DNA of 7,459 bases from Devosiaceae bacterium (GTDB lineage: Bacteria > Pseudomonadota > Alphaproteobacteria > Rhizobiales > Devosiaceae), in the NCBI GenBank assembly GCA_021648375.1, contig JAKISW010000062.1, positions 1-7,459 on the forward strand. Reading direction: 5' to 3'. Positions within the stretch are counted from its first letter, which is position 1, and each line of letters begins with the position of its first letter. Below the pieces are notes generated by a model, which was not told the origin of the DNA, searched no databases, and was given only the letters and a program-made list of their open reading frames with translations. The position numbers and the translations under genes are program-made. This document shows positions 1 through 6,496 of this stretch, in pieces.

Positions 1-816
1 CCCGTGGGCAAAACCCGCTTCATAATATACACCGCCGCGTGGTTTGTCTTTTTCAGAAGTAAAATCGGCTACAATAAACCTAGAGCGCCTGATTTCGGCT
101 ATTATTCTGTCATCAATTTTCCCATTATGCTCTATGCCATCGACCCTAACAGGATCATAACCACAATCCTTAATCGCAGGCATTAGGCTATTTTCGTACA
201 CATCTTTCATGCTGTCATTAAACCACATAGCGACAAAGCATTGGGCAGAATTAGTGTTTATTCCGTCTAATTCAGCAAGCCGTGCATATCCATCTGGGAT
301 TAGCATAATTTCGTGAAATACTGAATTGGGGACATCACTATGCTCGATCCAGTTTTGCTCGCTAAGATATTCCGCTAATGTAATGATTTCTGAAGTTTTC
401 TCAGAACTTGTCCATGCTAACAATTCATCTAAGGTCTCTTGTCTAAGTGAATTTGTACCATTTTCAAACTGATAGAATTTAATCACATTCCCTAAGCGTT
501 CACTCTTTTTGCTCAAATAACGCAGCAGATTATCAGCTCTTTCGTGAACGGTAGGCAATCTATGGTTCGTAACGTCAATCAATACATCTTCATTAATTTT
601 TGGGGTCTTTACCCCAAGTCGCCTTTGTTCGATAAGCCATGAAGTAAGCAGGACTTTTTCTCGTTCGCTGAAGTTGGCAATCATTGCTGAGGCGGTGCCA
701 CTTATCCAATATTGCCCTCCTACTCTAGAGGAATTTACAATATCAAAGTCGCCGCCGTTGTTGGTGGTAAACTCTGCGGGTGTTTCCCAAATTAGGCAAG
801 TGTCGTTATATTCCAT
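1..816 (-). CDS. Nucleoside 2-deoxyribosyltransferase-like (DRHyd/TIR-like) domain protein, 3' end missing
   Basis: This open frame of 272 codons starts at ATG 816 and is still open at position 1, so the C-terminus is outside the window. The start is firm: an in-frame TAG lies four codons upstream, and AGGA sits 7 bases before the ATG. Residues 1-115 match no domain I know and are rich in polar and charged residues. Residues 140-187 look like a small winged-helix-type segment (ITLAEYLSEQNWIEH, then IPDGYARLAEL). From residue 193 the pattern is that of the nucleoside 2-deoxyribosyltransferase superfamily: CFVAMWF, then EHNGKIDDRIIAEIRRSRF, then VADFT (D251), then GGVYYEAGFAHG, where E266 sits at the position of the nucleophilic Glu. 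Relatives cleave N-glycosidic bonds of nucleosides or nucleotides, and comparative genomics has tied many such domains to bacterial conflict systems. The exact substrate is unknown. Low GC and a position beside repeats suggest an acquired gene. It lies downstream of nrdJ on the same strand, 314 bases away. Domain call fairly sure; function inferred. Confidence 0.8.
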   Translation of the reverse strand, partial: MEYNDTCLIWETPAEFTTNNGGDFDIVNSSRVGGQYWISGTASAMIANFSEREKVLLTSWLIEQRRLGVKTPKINEDVLIDVTNHRLPTVHERADNLLRYLSKKSERLGNVIKFYQFENGTNSLRQETLDELLAWTSSEKTSEIITLAEYLSEQNWIEHSDVPNSVFHEIMLIPDGYARLAELDGINTNSAQCFVAMWFNDSMKDVYENSLMPAIKDCGYDPVRVDGIEHNGKIDDRIIAEIRRSRFIVADFTSEKDKPRGGVYYEAGFAHG

Positions 817-841
817 ATTGAATTCCTATTTTGTACAACAG

Positions 842-983
842 CGTCATTGCGAGAAGCGTAAGCGACAAAGCAATCCAGTTTGGTTTCGCGCTTTAGATTG
901 CCCCCACCTCGACCCTCTCCGCAAAGGGGGAGGGAGAAGTGGATATGGATTGCCGCGCGGTTTAACAACCGCTCGCAATGACG
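842..983. repeat. Nested inverted-repeat element A (MITE-like or dispersed intergenic repeat)
   Basis: The ends are a perfect 12-bp inverted repeat, CGTCATTGCGAG at 842-853 and CTCGCAATGACG at 972-983. A second pair lies inside it, GCAATCC at 870-876 and GGATTGC at 947-953. At the centre CCCTCTCC (913-920) pairs with GGGGAGGG (927-934) around a 6-base loop, with one G-T wobble. The whole 142 bp can therefore fold as one long symmetric structure. Ends of this type (GTCATTGCGAG...GCAATCC) are familiar to me from dispersed intergenic repeats in many proteobacterial genomes. No flanking target duplication is evident. The left end is 25 bases upstream of the ATG at 816, so it forms part of that gene's leader or promoter region. 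Frames read through this element are artefacts of its symmetry. Confidence 0.75.
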
Positions 984-1006
984 GGGTGCTATATTGTATC
1001 CACTGC

Positions 1007-1114
1007 GTCACCCCGGCGAAGGCCGGGGTCCAGTGCGTTGCGTCTGCAACGCTGTGGTGTATATTCTTATCGCAAGGACTTGCGCTGCTGGATTCCGGCC
1101 TTCGCCGGAATGAC
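1007..1114. repeat. Paired-hairpin repeat element B downstream of nrdJ
   Basis: Two 27-bp palindromic units face each other at 1007-1033 and 1088-1114. The left unit folds as ACCCCGGC (1010-1017), loop GAAG, GCCGGGGT (1022-1029). The right unit folds as ATTCCGGC (1092-1099), loop CTTC, GCCGGAAT (1104-1111). Outside the stems both units share GTCA and CCAG flanks in inverted orientation. Between them lie two shorter hairpins, GCGTTGC/GCAACGC (1035-1041/1046-1052) and CGCAAG/CTTGCG (1071-1076/1079-1084). The two units differ at only four positions, and these form two compensated base pairs. The element begins 16 bases past the nrdJ stop, so it may end or protect the nrdJ message, but no run of U follows the stems and a classical intrinsic terminator is not supported. 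Its layout resembles short palindromic repeats such as neisserial dRS3 or REP-type sequences; homology is not claimed. Confidence 0.8.
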
Positions 1115-1130
1115 AGTTGCTTGTGTTGTC

Positions 1131-4100
1131 TCAACTACACCCGGTGGTACTTCCACAGGTTTCGCATTTCAGGCAGGTGCCGTTGCGGACAAGGGTGAAG
1201 TTTTGGCATTCGCCGCAGGCTTCCCCAACATAGCCCTTCATTTGCGCTTCCGCTCTCAAATTATCTGCCGTGCGAGGGGCGGCTTTTCCGGCCGCGTAGC
1301 CCATTGAGACTTTGTTATCGCTATCGTCTTCAGGGTTTAGAAGGGTATCACTTAAAGCACTCTGGTCGACCTTTAGTGCTGTGGCGGTAGTGCTTGTTCC
1401 AGAGCCGGAACCGGCTGCCATGGCGGTGGCGGCGGTTTGTTGCATGGAGTGAACAAGGCCATCAGGGGCTTCTTGTGTCTCTGTAACCAGCACCAGTTTT
1501 GTATCCTTGCCAACCCGGCCTCTGGTCATGCCTTTGGAGACATATTGCTGGGCGGAAACGGCATTTGCACCGCCGGTACGTTCGCCCTTGTCGGACTTTA
1601 CTCCCCCGCCAATGGAGGTTGAGCCGCCATCGGGAATAACGTGGGCCAGATCGGAACGATCCAGATATGAAACCGCCAATTCACGGAAAATATAGTCAAG
1701 AATTGACGTGGCATTTTTAATGGAATCATTGCCCGTCACCATGCCGGCAGGTTCAAAGCGGGTAAAAATAAACGCTTCGACAAACTCGTCCAGCGGCACG
1801 CCATATTGCAGGCCAATGGATATGGAGATGGCGAAATTGTTCATCATGGCGCGAAAGGCTGCGCCTTCCTTATGCATATCAATGAAGATTTCCCCGAGGC
1901 GACCATCGTCATATTCGCCCGTATGCAGATAGACCTTGTGGCCACCAACATTGGCTTTTTGGGTATAGCCTTTGCGTCGATCGGGGATTTTTTCGCGGCT
2001 GCGCTCAATGATGCGCTCCACAATGCGCTCGGCCACTACCTGAGCACGTTCGGCTGGTGGTTTTGCCATCAATTCTTCTGCGGCATCCATGGCATCTTCG
2101 TCATCATCGGCCAGAATAGAGGCGTTTAATGGCTGGGATAGTTTGGAGCCATCGCGATAAAGCGCATTGGCTTTCAGGGCCAGTTTCCAGCTGAGAATAT
2201 AGCTCTGTTTGCAATCTTCAACCGTTGCATCATTGGGCATGTTGATGGTTTTGGAAATAGCGCCGGAAATAAACGGCTGGGCCGCCGCCATCATGCGGAT
2301 ATGGCTTTCAACAGAAAGATAACGCGTGCCAAGTTTACCACAAGGGGAGGCGCAATCAAATACTGCCAGATCATCCGATTTCAAATGGGGCGCACCTTCA
2401 AGGGTCATGGCGCCGCAAATGTGCACATTGGCGTTTTCAATATCCAGCTTTGAAAAGCCCATATGAGCTAAAATATCAAAGTTGAAATCTTCCATTTGCT
2501 CATCACTCATTTTCAGAGTGGTTTTGCAAAACTCTTCGCCAAGGGTCCATTTGTTAAAGACAAATTTAATGTCAAAGGCAGCGGTTAAGGCATCGTTTAA
2601 TGCCTTGATTGCCTCATCGGTAAAGCCTTTGGTTTTTAGGGTGGCAGGATTAATGGCCGGAGCCTGATTTAGATTGCCATGGCCCACCGCATAGGCTTCG
2701 ATTTCGGCGATTTCACTCTCGGAATATCCAAGGGTTCTCAATGCCGGAGGAACAGCGCGGTTGATGATTTTGAAATATCCGCCGCCCGCCAGTTTTTTCA
2801 TTTTTACCAGCGCAAAGTCTGGTTCAATGCCGGTGGTGTCACAATCCATGACCAACCCAATGGTGCCGGTGGGGGCAACAACAGAAACCTGGGCATTGCG
2901 ATAGCCGTGGGCCTTGCCAAGCTCGAATGCTTCATCCCAGGCAAATCTGGCTCTTGCGACAAGGTTTTGATCGGGGCAGGCATCGCCATCGAGGGGAACC
3001 GGATTGATGGAAAGATTTTTGTAGCCGTTTTCATTGCCATAGGCGGCATTGCGATGATTGGCGATAACAGCAAGCATGGATTTTGCGTTGCGTTTATAGT
3101 CTTTGAAGGGGCCGAGTTCTTTGGCCATCTGGGCCGAAGTGGCATAGGCAACACCGGTTAGAATGGCGGAGACGGCTCCACAAATGGCGCGGCCTTCTTC
3201 GCTATCATAAGGGATGCCAGAAGTCATCAAATAGCCGCCAATATTGGCGTATCCGATGCCAAGGGTGCGGTAATTAAATGAGCCAAGAGCAATGGATTTT
3301 GATGGAAACTGAGCCATCATTACCGAAATTTCCAACACCATGGTCCAAAGGCGGGCCGTGTGTTCAAAGCTTTTGGTGTCAAATGTGCTGTTGGAATTGC
3401 GATAGGGCAACAGGTTTATGGAGGCCAGATTGCACGCCGTATCATCCAAAAACATATATTCAGAGCATGGATTTGAGGCGTTTATGGGTCCGGCTTCAGG
3501 GCAGGTATGCCAGTCATTAATGGTGGTGTGATATTGAATGCCCGGATCGGCACAGGCCCAGGCCGCATAGCCTACGCTTTCCCACAATTCTTTGGCGTTG
3601 ATGGTTTTTATCACATCGCCTTTTTTCCGGCCGATCAGATCCCAATCACTATCCTGTTCGACGGCGCGCAAAAAATCATCGCTGACGCGGATGGAATTGT
3701 TGGAGTTTTGTCCGGCAACGGTGAGATAGGCTTCGCTATCCCAATCGGTATCATAGACCGGAAAATCCAGATTTGTGTAACCCTGACGGGCAAACTGCAT
3801 CACTCTATATATGTAATTGTGGGGCACTAAAGCGGCTTTGGCGGCGCGTACTTCGCGTTTAAGGGCCGGGTTTTTATCCGGGTCAAAACAATCATCGCCA
3901 GTGCTGGTGCAATTAACGCAGGCTTTCATCAGGGATTTAAGATGTTTGGAGACAATCTTTGATCCGGTGACTAACGCGGCGACTTTTTGCTCTTCTTTGA
4001 CCTTCCAACTGATGAATTGTTCGATATCGGGATGATCAATATCCACAACTACCATTTTGGCGGCGCGGCGGGTGGTGCCGCCGGATTTGATGGCCCCGGC

Positions 4101-4892
4101 AGCGCGATCGCCAATTTTTAGAAAACTCATCAGGCCGGAGGATTTACCGCCGCCGGAAAGGGTTTCACCCTCACCACGCAGGGCAGAGAAGTTCGAGCCG
4201 GTGCCAGAGCCATATTTGAACAGGCGGGCTTCACGCACCCAAAGGTCCATAATGCCGTTTTCGTTGACCAGATCATCATCCACCGATTGAATGAAGCAGG
4301 CGTGGGGCTGGGGGTGCTCATAGGAGGATTTGGATTGCACAAGCTTTTGGGTGAACGGGTCCACATAAAAATGGCCCTGTCCCGGCCCGTCAATGCCATA
4401 GGCCCAGAACAGGCCGGTGTTGAACCATTGGGGAGAGTTGGGGGCAACACGCTGGGTGGCCAGCATAAAACGCAATTCATCATAAAATGCGCGAGCGTCT
4501 TCCTCTGTGTCGAAATATTTGCCCTTAAAGCCCCAATAGGTCCACGTGCCGGCCAGTCGGTCAAAAACCTGTCTGGCATCGATTTCTGAGCCATAGCGAT
4601 CTTCTTCAGGCAGTTTCGCCAATACTTTTTCATCTGGAACCGAGCGCCACAGCCATGAGGGCACGTCGTTTTCTTCAACTTTTTTAAGGGCTTTGGCGAC
4701 ACCGGCCTTGCGGAAATATTTTTGCGCGATGATGTCTGCTGCCACCTGAGACCAGGATGCCGGCACATCAATATCCTTTAGCTGAAAGACAATCGAGCCA
4801 TCGGGATTGCGAATTTCGCTGGTGGTTTTCCTAAAATCCAATCCCTCATAAGCGGAATTGGAAGATTTAGTGAATTGGCGTTCGACGCGCAT
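1131..4892 (-). CDS. nrdJ: Vitamin B12-dependent (class II) ribonucleotide reductase NrdJ
   Basis: This is a complete protein of 1253 residues that reduces ribonucleotides to deoxyribonucleotides in the cytosol, using adenosylcobalamin to make the thiyl radical and so needing no oxygen. ATG 4892 is chosen as start because MRVERQFTKSS matches the usual alphaproteobacterial N-terminus and AAGG lies 9 bases upstream. A longer frame from TTG 4940 adds 16 atypical residues. The radical site NPCSE is at 474-478 (C476). The redox pair is C199 (PHACF) and C487 (DTACNLASINL); the 11-residue spacing between C476 and C487 equals that of the Thermotoga enzyme. PTGTIG at 674-679 is the phosphate-binding loop. 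An inserted segment at 325-335 carries three Cys and is normal for this subfamily. A TSCPD-type region spans roughly 1000-1090. The tail has Cys at 1226, 1229, 1240, 1243, 1246 and 1252, the last in GCS, for the reducing relay. No intein, frameshift or missing key residue is seen. It appears to be a single-gene unit. Confidence 0.97.
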   Translation of the reverse strand: MRVERQFTKSSNSAYEGLDFRKTTSEIRNPDGSIVFQLKDIDVPASWSQVAADIIAQKYFRKAGVAKALKKVEENDVPSWLWRSVPDEKVLAKLPEEDRYGSEIDARQVFDRLAGTWTYWGFKGKYFDTEEDARAFYDELRFMLATQRVAPNSPQWFNTGLFWAYGIDGPGQGHFYVDPFTQKLVQSKSSYEHPQPHACFIQSVDDDLVNENGIMDLWVREARLFKYGSGTGSNFSALRGEGETLSGGGKSSGLMSFLKIGDRAAGAIKSGGTTRRAAKMVVVDIDHPDIEQFISWKVKEEQKVAALVTGSKIVSKHLKSLMKACVNCTSTGDDCFDPDKNPALKREVRAAKAALVPHNYIYRVMQFARQGYTNLDFPVYDTDWDSEAYLTVAGQNSNNSIRVSDDFLRAVEQDSDWDLIGRKKGDVIKTINAKELWESVGYAAWACADPGIQYHTTINDWHTCPEAGPINASNPCSEYMFLDDTACNLASINLLPYRNSNSTFDTKSFEHTARLWTMVLEISVMMAQFPSKSIALGSFNYRTLGIGYANIGGYLMTSGIPYDSEEGRAICGAVSAILTGVAYATSAQMAKELGPFKDYKRNAKSMLAVIANHRNAAYGNENGYKNLSINPVPLDGDACPDQNLVARARFAWDEAFELGKAHGYRNAQVSVVAPTGTIGLVMDCDTTGIEPDFALVKMKKLAGGGYFKIINRAVPPALRTLGYSESEIAEIEAYAVGHGNLNQAPAINPATLKTKGFTDEAIKALNDALTAAFDIKFVFNKWTLGEEFCKTTLKMSDEQMEDFNFDILAHMGFSKLDIENANVHICGAMTLEGAPHLKSDDLAVFDCASPCGKLGTRYLSVESHIRMMAAAQPFISGAISKTINMPNDATVEDCKQSYILSWKLALKANALYRDGSKLSQPLNASILADDDEDAMDAAEELMAKPPAERAQVVAERIVERIIERSREKIPDRRKGYTQKANVGGHKVYLHTGEYDDGRLGEIFIDMHKEGAAFRAMMNNFAISISIGLQYGVPLDEFVEAFIFTRFEPAGMVTGNDSIKNATSILDYIFRELAVSYLDRSDLAHVIPDGGSTSIGGGVKSDKGERTGGANAVSAQQYVSKGMTRGRVGKDTKLVLVTETQEAPDGLVHSMQQTAATAMAAGSGSGTSTTATALKVDQSALSDTLLNPEDDSDNKVSMGYAAGKAAPRTADNLRAEAQMKGYVGEACGECQNFTLVRNGTCLKCETCGSTTGCS

Positions 4893-4942
4893 TATTATCA
4901 ACCTTAATATAGTTGCGAGACATAAAAATCCCGCTGTCAATC

Positions 4943-5012
4943 TCAGGTTTTTAACCCGGATCTGTTTATTGCCCCAAAATACCGAACAGTTTAATTTCGG
5001 TATTCAACCTGA
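4943..5012 (-). promoter_or_regulatory. Nested inverted repeats in the nrdJ upstream region
   Basis: A perfect 9-bp inverted repeat, AATACCGAA (4978-4986) and TTCGGTATT (4996-5004), is separated by 9 bases and lies 86-112 bases before the nrdJ ATG. It is enclosed by a second 7-bp pair, TCAGGTT (4943-4949) and AACCTGA (5006-5012). On the nrdJ strand the downstream arm of the outer pair can instead form a local hairpin GGTT-AAA-AACC (4956-4946), so the two folds exclude each other. This could be an operator for a dimeric regulator or a structured mRNA leader. It does not carry the B12-box of cobalamin riboswitches and is not a recognisable NrdR box. Its function is inferred from symmetry and position only. 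Confidence 0.4.
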
Positions 5013-5313
5013 AAGTTTTTTATAGTTTCCCGAGCTGTTGCCAAACTTTTATGTCTGGTCATATCAATCCGAGGCTGCAAAATTTCTATACATTGTGGGT
5101 TCGAGCAAGCTTTGTTGCGTCAATTTACTTAGGTTTTTTTACTGATATTGAGCAAAACAATCATTCGTAAATCTGTTCAGGCCGAGCGGATTTTGATGTT
5201 TCAATCGAAAAAAAATCAACTTCCTTTTTACCGGCATAATGAATGCAAAATAACTTGGTCTGATCCCTTTCAATTTTAAAATTTGCAACGAAGCAAAACT
5301 AGTTCTTTTTTGG

Positions 5314-5354
5314 ATGGATGGTCAAGCGTGCAAACGTGTAAAAAAGCCATCCAT
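5314..5354. repeat. 8-bp inverted repeat in the intergenic region
   Basis: ATGGATGG (5314-5321) and CCATCCAT (5347-5354) form a perfect inverted repeat. Its 25-base interval contains a short direct repeat (CGTG-CAAA-CGTG). The left arm overlaps a tandem GGAT repeat preceded by a run of T. No U-run follows on either strand, so it does not look like a terminator. Its role is unknown. Confidence 0.35.
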
Positions 5355-5366
5355 AGTGGTTATCAG

Positions 5367-5395
5367 TTTATATATAACTAAATCTGGTAGATAAT
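5367..5395 (+). promoter_or_regulatory. Possible sigma-70-type promoter facing the receiver gene
   Basis: TTTATA (5367-5372; 4 of 6 to TTGACA) is followed after 17 bases by GATAAT (5390-5395; 5 of 6 to TATAAT). Transcription would start near 5402, shortly before the 16-codon ORF at 5418 and about 325 bases before the receiver gene at 5727. The surrounding AT richness makes chance matches easy, so this is a candidate only. Confidence 0.25.
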
Positions 5396-5417
5396 ATGTT
5401 AATTGTGGGGAAAAGTT

Positions 5418-5468
5418 ATGACCGACAAAATCCACGAAACAGGCAAAAATTGCCCTATGAATTATTAG
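5418..5468 (+). other. Possible 16-codon leader ORF
   Basis: ATG 5418 opens a 16-codon frame (MTDKIHETGKNCPMNY) that ends at TAG 5466-5468. GGGGA lies 7 bases upstream and a plausible promoter about 23 bases before that. The frame contains a small hairpin, GGCAA-AAA-TTGCC, at 5442-5454. The peptide matches nothing I know and is too short for codon statistics. It could be a leader peptide, a tiny protein, or chance. Confidence 0.15.
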
Positions 5469-5726
5469 TTTACCAGAGCTGGAATTTGCTTTGGTTTTTC
5501 CCCTAAACCCAAGCGGTTATTAGTGCTTTTAGATTGCATCTGGTTAATACAAGTTAGCTCTATGGTGCCGTGATAATCCCAAGGGTGCGCAACCCATCTA
5601 GATTCGAAACCTAGTCAAGGGCAATATTTTAAGTTCGGAGTAAAATTTAAATATTGGATTTTAATCAGGCAGAGTTTTTACGAATACCTATTTTGACTGC
5701 ACGCGTATCCAGAACAGGAATGTGCT

Positions 5727-6323
5727 ATGGGCATTAATGGACAATCGGGGAAAAATGGCCCAAAAACCGGCCTGAATTCCATTGTGGTAATCGAGCCAAA
5801 CCGGCAGATGCAAAATCTGCTGCGGGCGATGTTATCCAATTTTGGGCACCGGGCGGTGAGAGTTTTCAGCGAAACTGATTCGGCTGTTACCTCGATGTTA
5901 AGCGATCCGCCATGTATGGTTTTGCTGGATTGGGATGCGGGACCGTACCGGGGGCGTAAATTTTTAAAATTGATTCGCCATGAAAAAATGTATCCGCTTT
6001 GTCTGGTTCCAATTGTGGTTTTGTTTGCCCATGCGCGACAAAGGGCTGTGGAAAGCGCCTTAAGACTTGGAGCGCAGGGAGCGTTGGTAAAACCTATTTC
6101 ACCAGTAATTCTCATGGAGCACATTAATTGGGCGGTTTCTGAGCAACGGGAGTTAAAGCTCGTTGGTGAGCGCTATGTGGTGGCCGGAGTTACTGAAAAG
6201 CTCGACGAAGAAACAGAAAAACAACAGCAATTAGCTTCTGCCCGCGAATATCAGGCCGAGCAGGTCAAGGCTATGGATTCTTTGCAAAGTGATGTGGACC
6301 GGATTCTTTCTTCGACATTTTAG
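5727..6323 (+). CDS. Stand-alone receiver-domain (response regulator-like) protein with degenerate acidic pocket
   Basis: This complete protein of 198 residues starts at ATG 5727, with AGGAA at 5716-5720 giving a good ribosome binding site. Residues 18-137 follow the CheY-like receiver pattern: SIVVIEPNRQMQNLLRAML for the first strand and helix, MVLLDWDAG with D68 at the phosphoacceptor position, PIVVLFAHARQ for the fourth strand, and GALVKPIS with the conserved K122. The match is closest to the small receiver proteins of alphaproteobacteria that read LVVDDNxxMRR and PIIMLTGH. Here the usual Asp pair is E23-P24 and the conserved Thr/Ser is F100, so metal binding and the phosphorylation switch are probably altered. 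Residues 139-198 form a Glu/Gln/Lys-rich, probably helical tail with no DNA-binding or enzymatic domain. The protein likely acts through protein contacts. No histidine kinase lies nearby. A weak hairpin overlaps the stop codon. Confidence 0.85.
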   Translation: MGINGQSGKNGPKTGLNSIVVIEPNRQMQNLLRAMLSNFGHRAVRVFSETDSAVTSMLSDPPCMVLLDWDAGPYRGRKFLKLIRHEKMYPLCLVPIVVLFAHARQRAVESALRLGAQGALVKPISPVILMEHINWAVSEQRELKLVGERYVVAGVTEKLDEETEKQQQLASAREYQAEQVKAMDSLQSDVDRILSSTF

Positions 6324-6336
6324 CTCTCTTAAGAGC
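6323..6336 (+). terminator. Weak hairpin at the end of the receiver gene
   Basis: GCTCT (6323-6327), loop CTTA, AGAGC (6332-6336) forms a 5-bp stem that begins at the last base of the stop codon. The following bases (CAGGTTTATT) give only a poor T-run, so termination here is doubtful. Confidence 0.2.
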
Positions 6337-6357
6337 CAGGTTTATTGCTCAACGCGG

Positions 6358-6407
6358 CCCTTTGCCGATTTTGTCAGTAGTACCTTCCCAAAAAGACCAG
6401 CAAAGGG
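6358..6407. repeat. 8-bp inverted repeat between the receiver and NDUFA12 genes
   Basis: CCCTTTGC (6358-6365) and GCAAAGGG (6400-6407) are perfectly complementary with 34 bases between them. CTTTGCC also recurs directly at 6360-6366 and 6409-6415. It lies in the 173-base gap before the NDUFA12 gene and may be a structured leader or transcript end. Nothing further supports a role. Confidence 0.3.
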
Positions 6408-6496
6408 GCTTTGCCATAAACACCAGTCATGATAGATGATAGCCAACAAACTTGCTTTAAAAGAAACATTGGCAGGCGGAAACCGAGGGCAGGCAG

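Larger units (their letters stand above)
4893..5726. other. AT-rich intergenic region between nrdJ and the receiver-domain gene
   Basis: About 830 bases separate two diverging genes, which is long for this genome type, and both genes must take their promoters from here. No frame in it has both useful length and a ribosome binding site. I see nested inverted repeats near nrdJ (4943-5012), an 8-bp inverted repeat around 5314-5354, a plausible plus-strand promoter (5367-5395) followed by a 16-codon ORF, and small hairpins at 5442-5454 and 5583-5595. No tRNA, cobalamin riboswitch, CRISPR repeat or transposase fragment is recognisable. The region may hold a small RNA or a long leader for the receiver gene, but nothing in the sequence proves it. 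Confidence 0.6.

Noticed and set aside
601..616. Hairpin TGGGGT-CTTT-ACCCCA
   Set aside because: It lies inside the coding frame of the 1-816 gene, has no T-run, and is likely incidental.
842..1114. CRISPR array
   Set aside because: The repeats are inverted pairs of two types, not regularly spaced direct repeats with unique spacers.
674..1307. Overlapping frames on both strands through the repeats
   Set aside because: They read through elements A and B or antisense to nrdJ and the 1-816 gene. Their Arg/Pro-rich sequences are produced by the GC-rich palindromes.
4893..4940. N-terminal extension of nrdJ to TTG 4940 and a TTGACA -35 box at 4940-4935
   Set aside because: The extra 16 residues do not match the family N-terminus, and ATG 4892 has its own ribosome site. 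TTGACA has no acceptable -10 at 16-19 bases; the nearest TATATT is 23 bases away and too close to the ATG.
5083..5098. NrdR-box-like sequence on the nrdJ strand
   Set aside because: By eye it matches 11 of 16 positions of the consensus I remember, has only one good half-site, and no second box at helical spacing is visible. It is also about 190 bases from the start codon.
4893..5100. Cobalamin riboswitch upstream of the B12-dependent enzyme
   Set aside because: I looked for the conserved B12-box and its partner core on the nrdJ strand and found neither.
5051..5170. 39-codon plus-strand ORF
   Set aside because: No ribosome binding site, composition like the surrounding non-coding DNA, and no recognisable protein features.
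5583..5614. tRNA-like T-arm (TTCGAAA between CTAG arms) next to a GGGT/ACCC hairpin
   Set aside because: The pair closing the T-loop would be A-C, and no matching acceptor strand or anticodon arm is found upstream.
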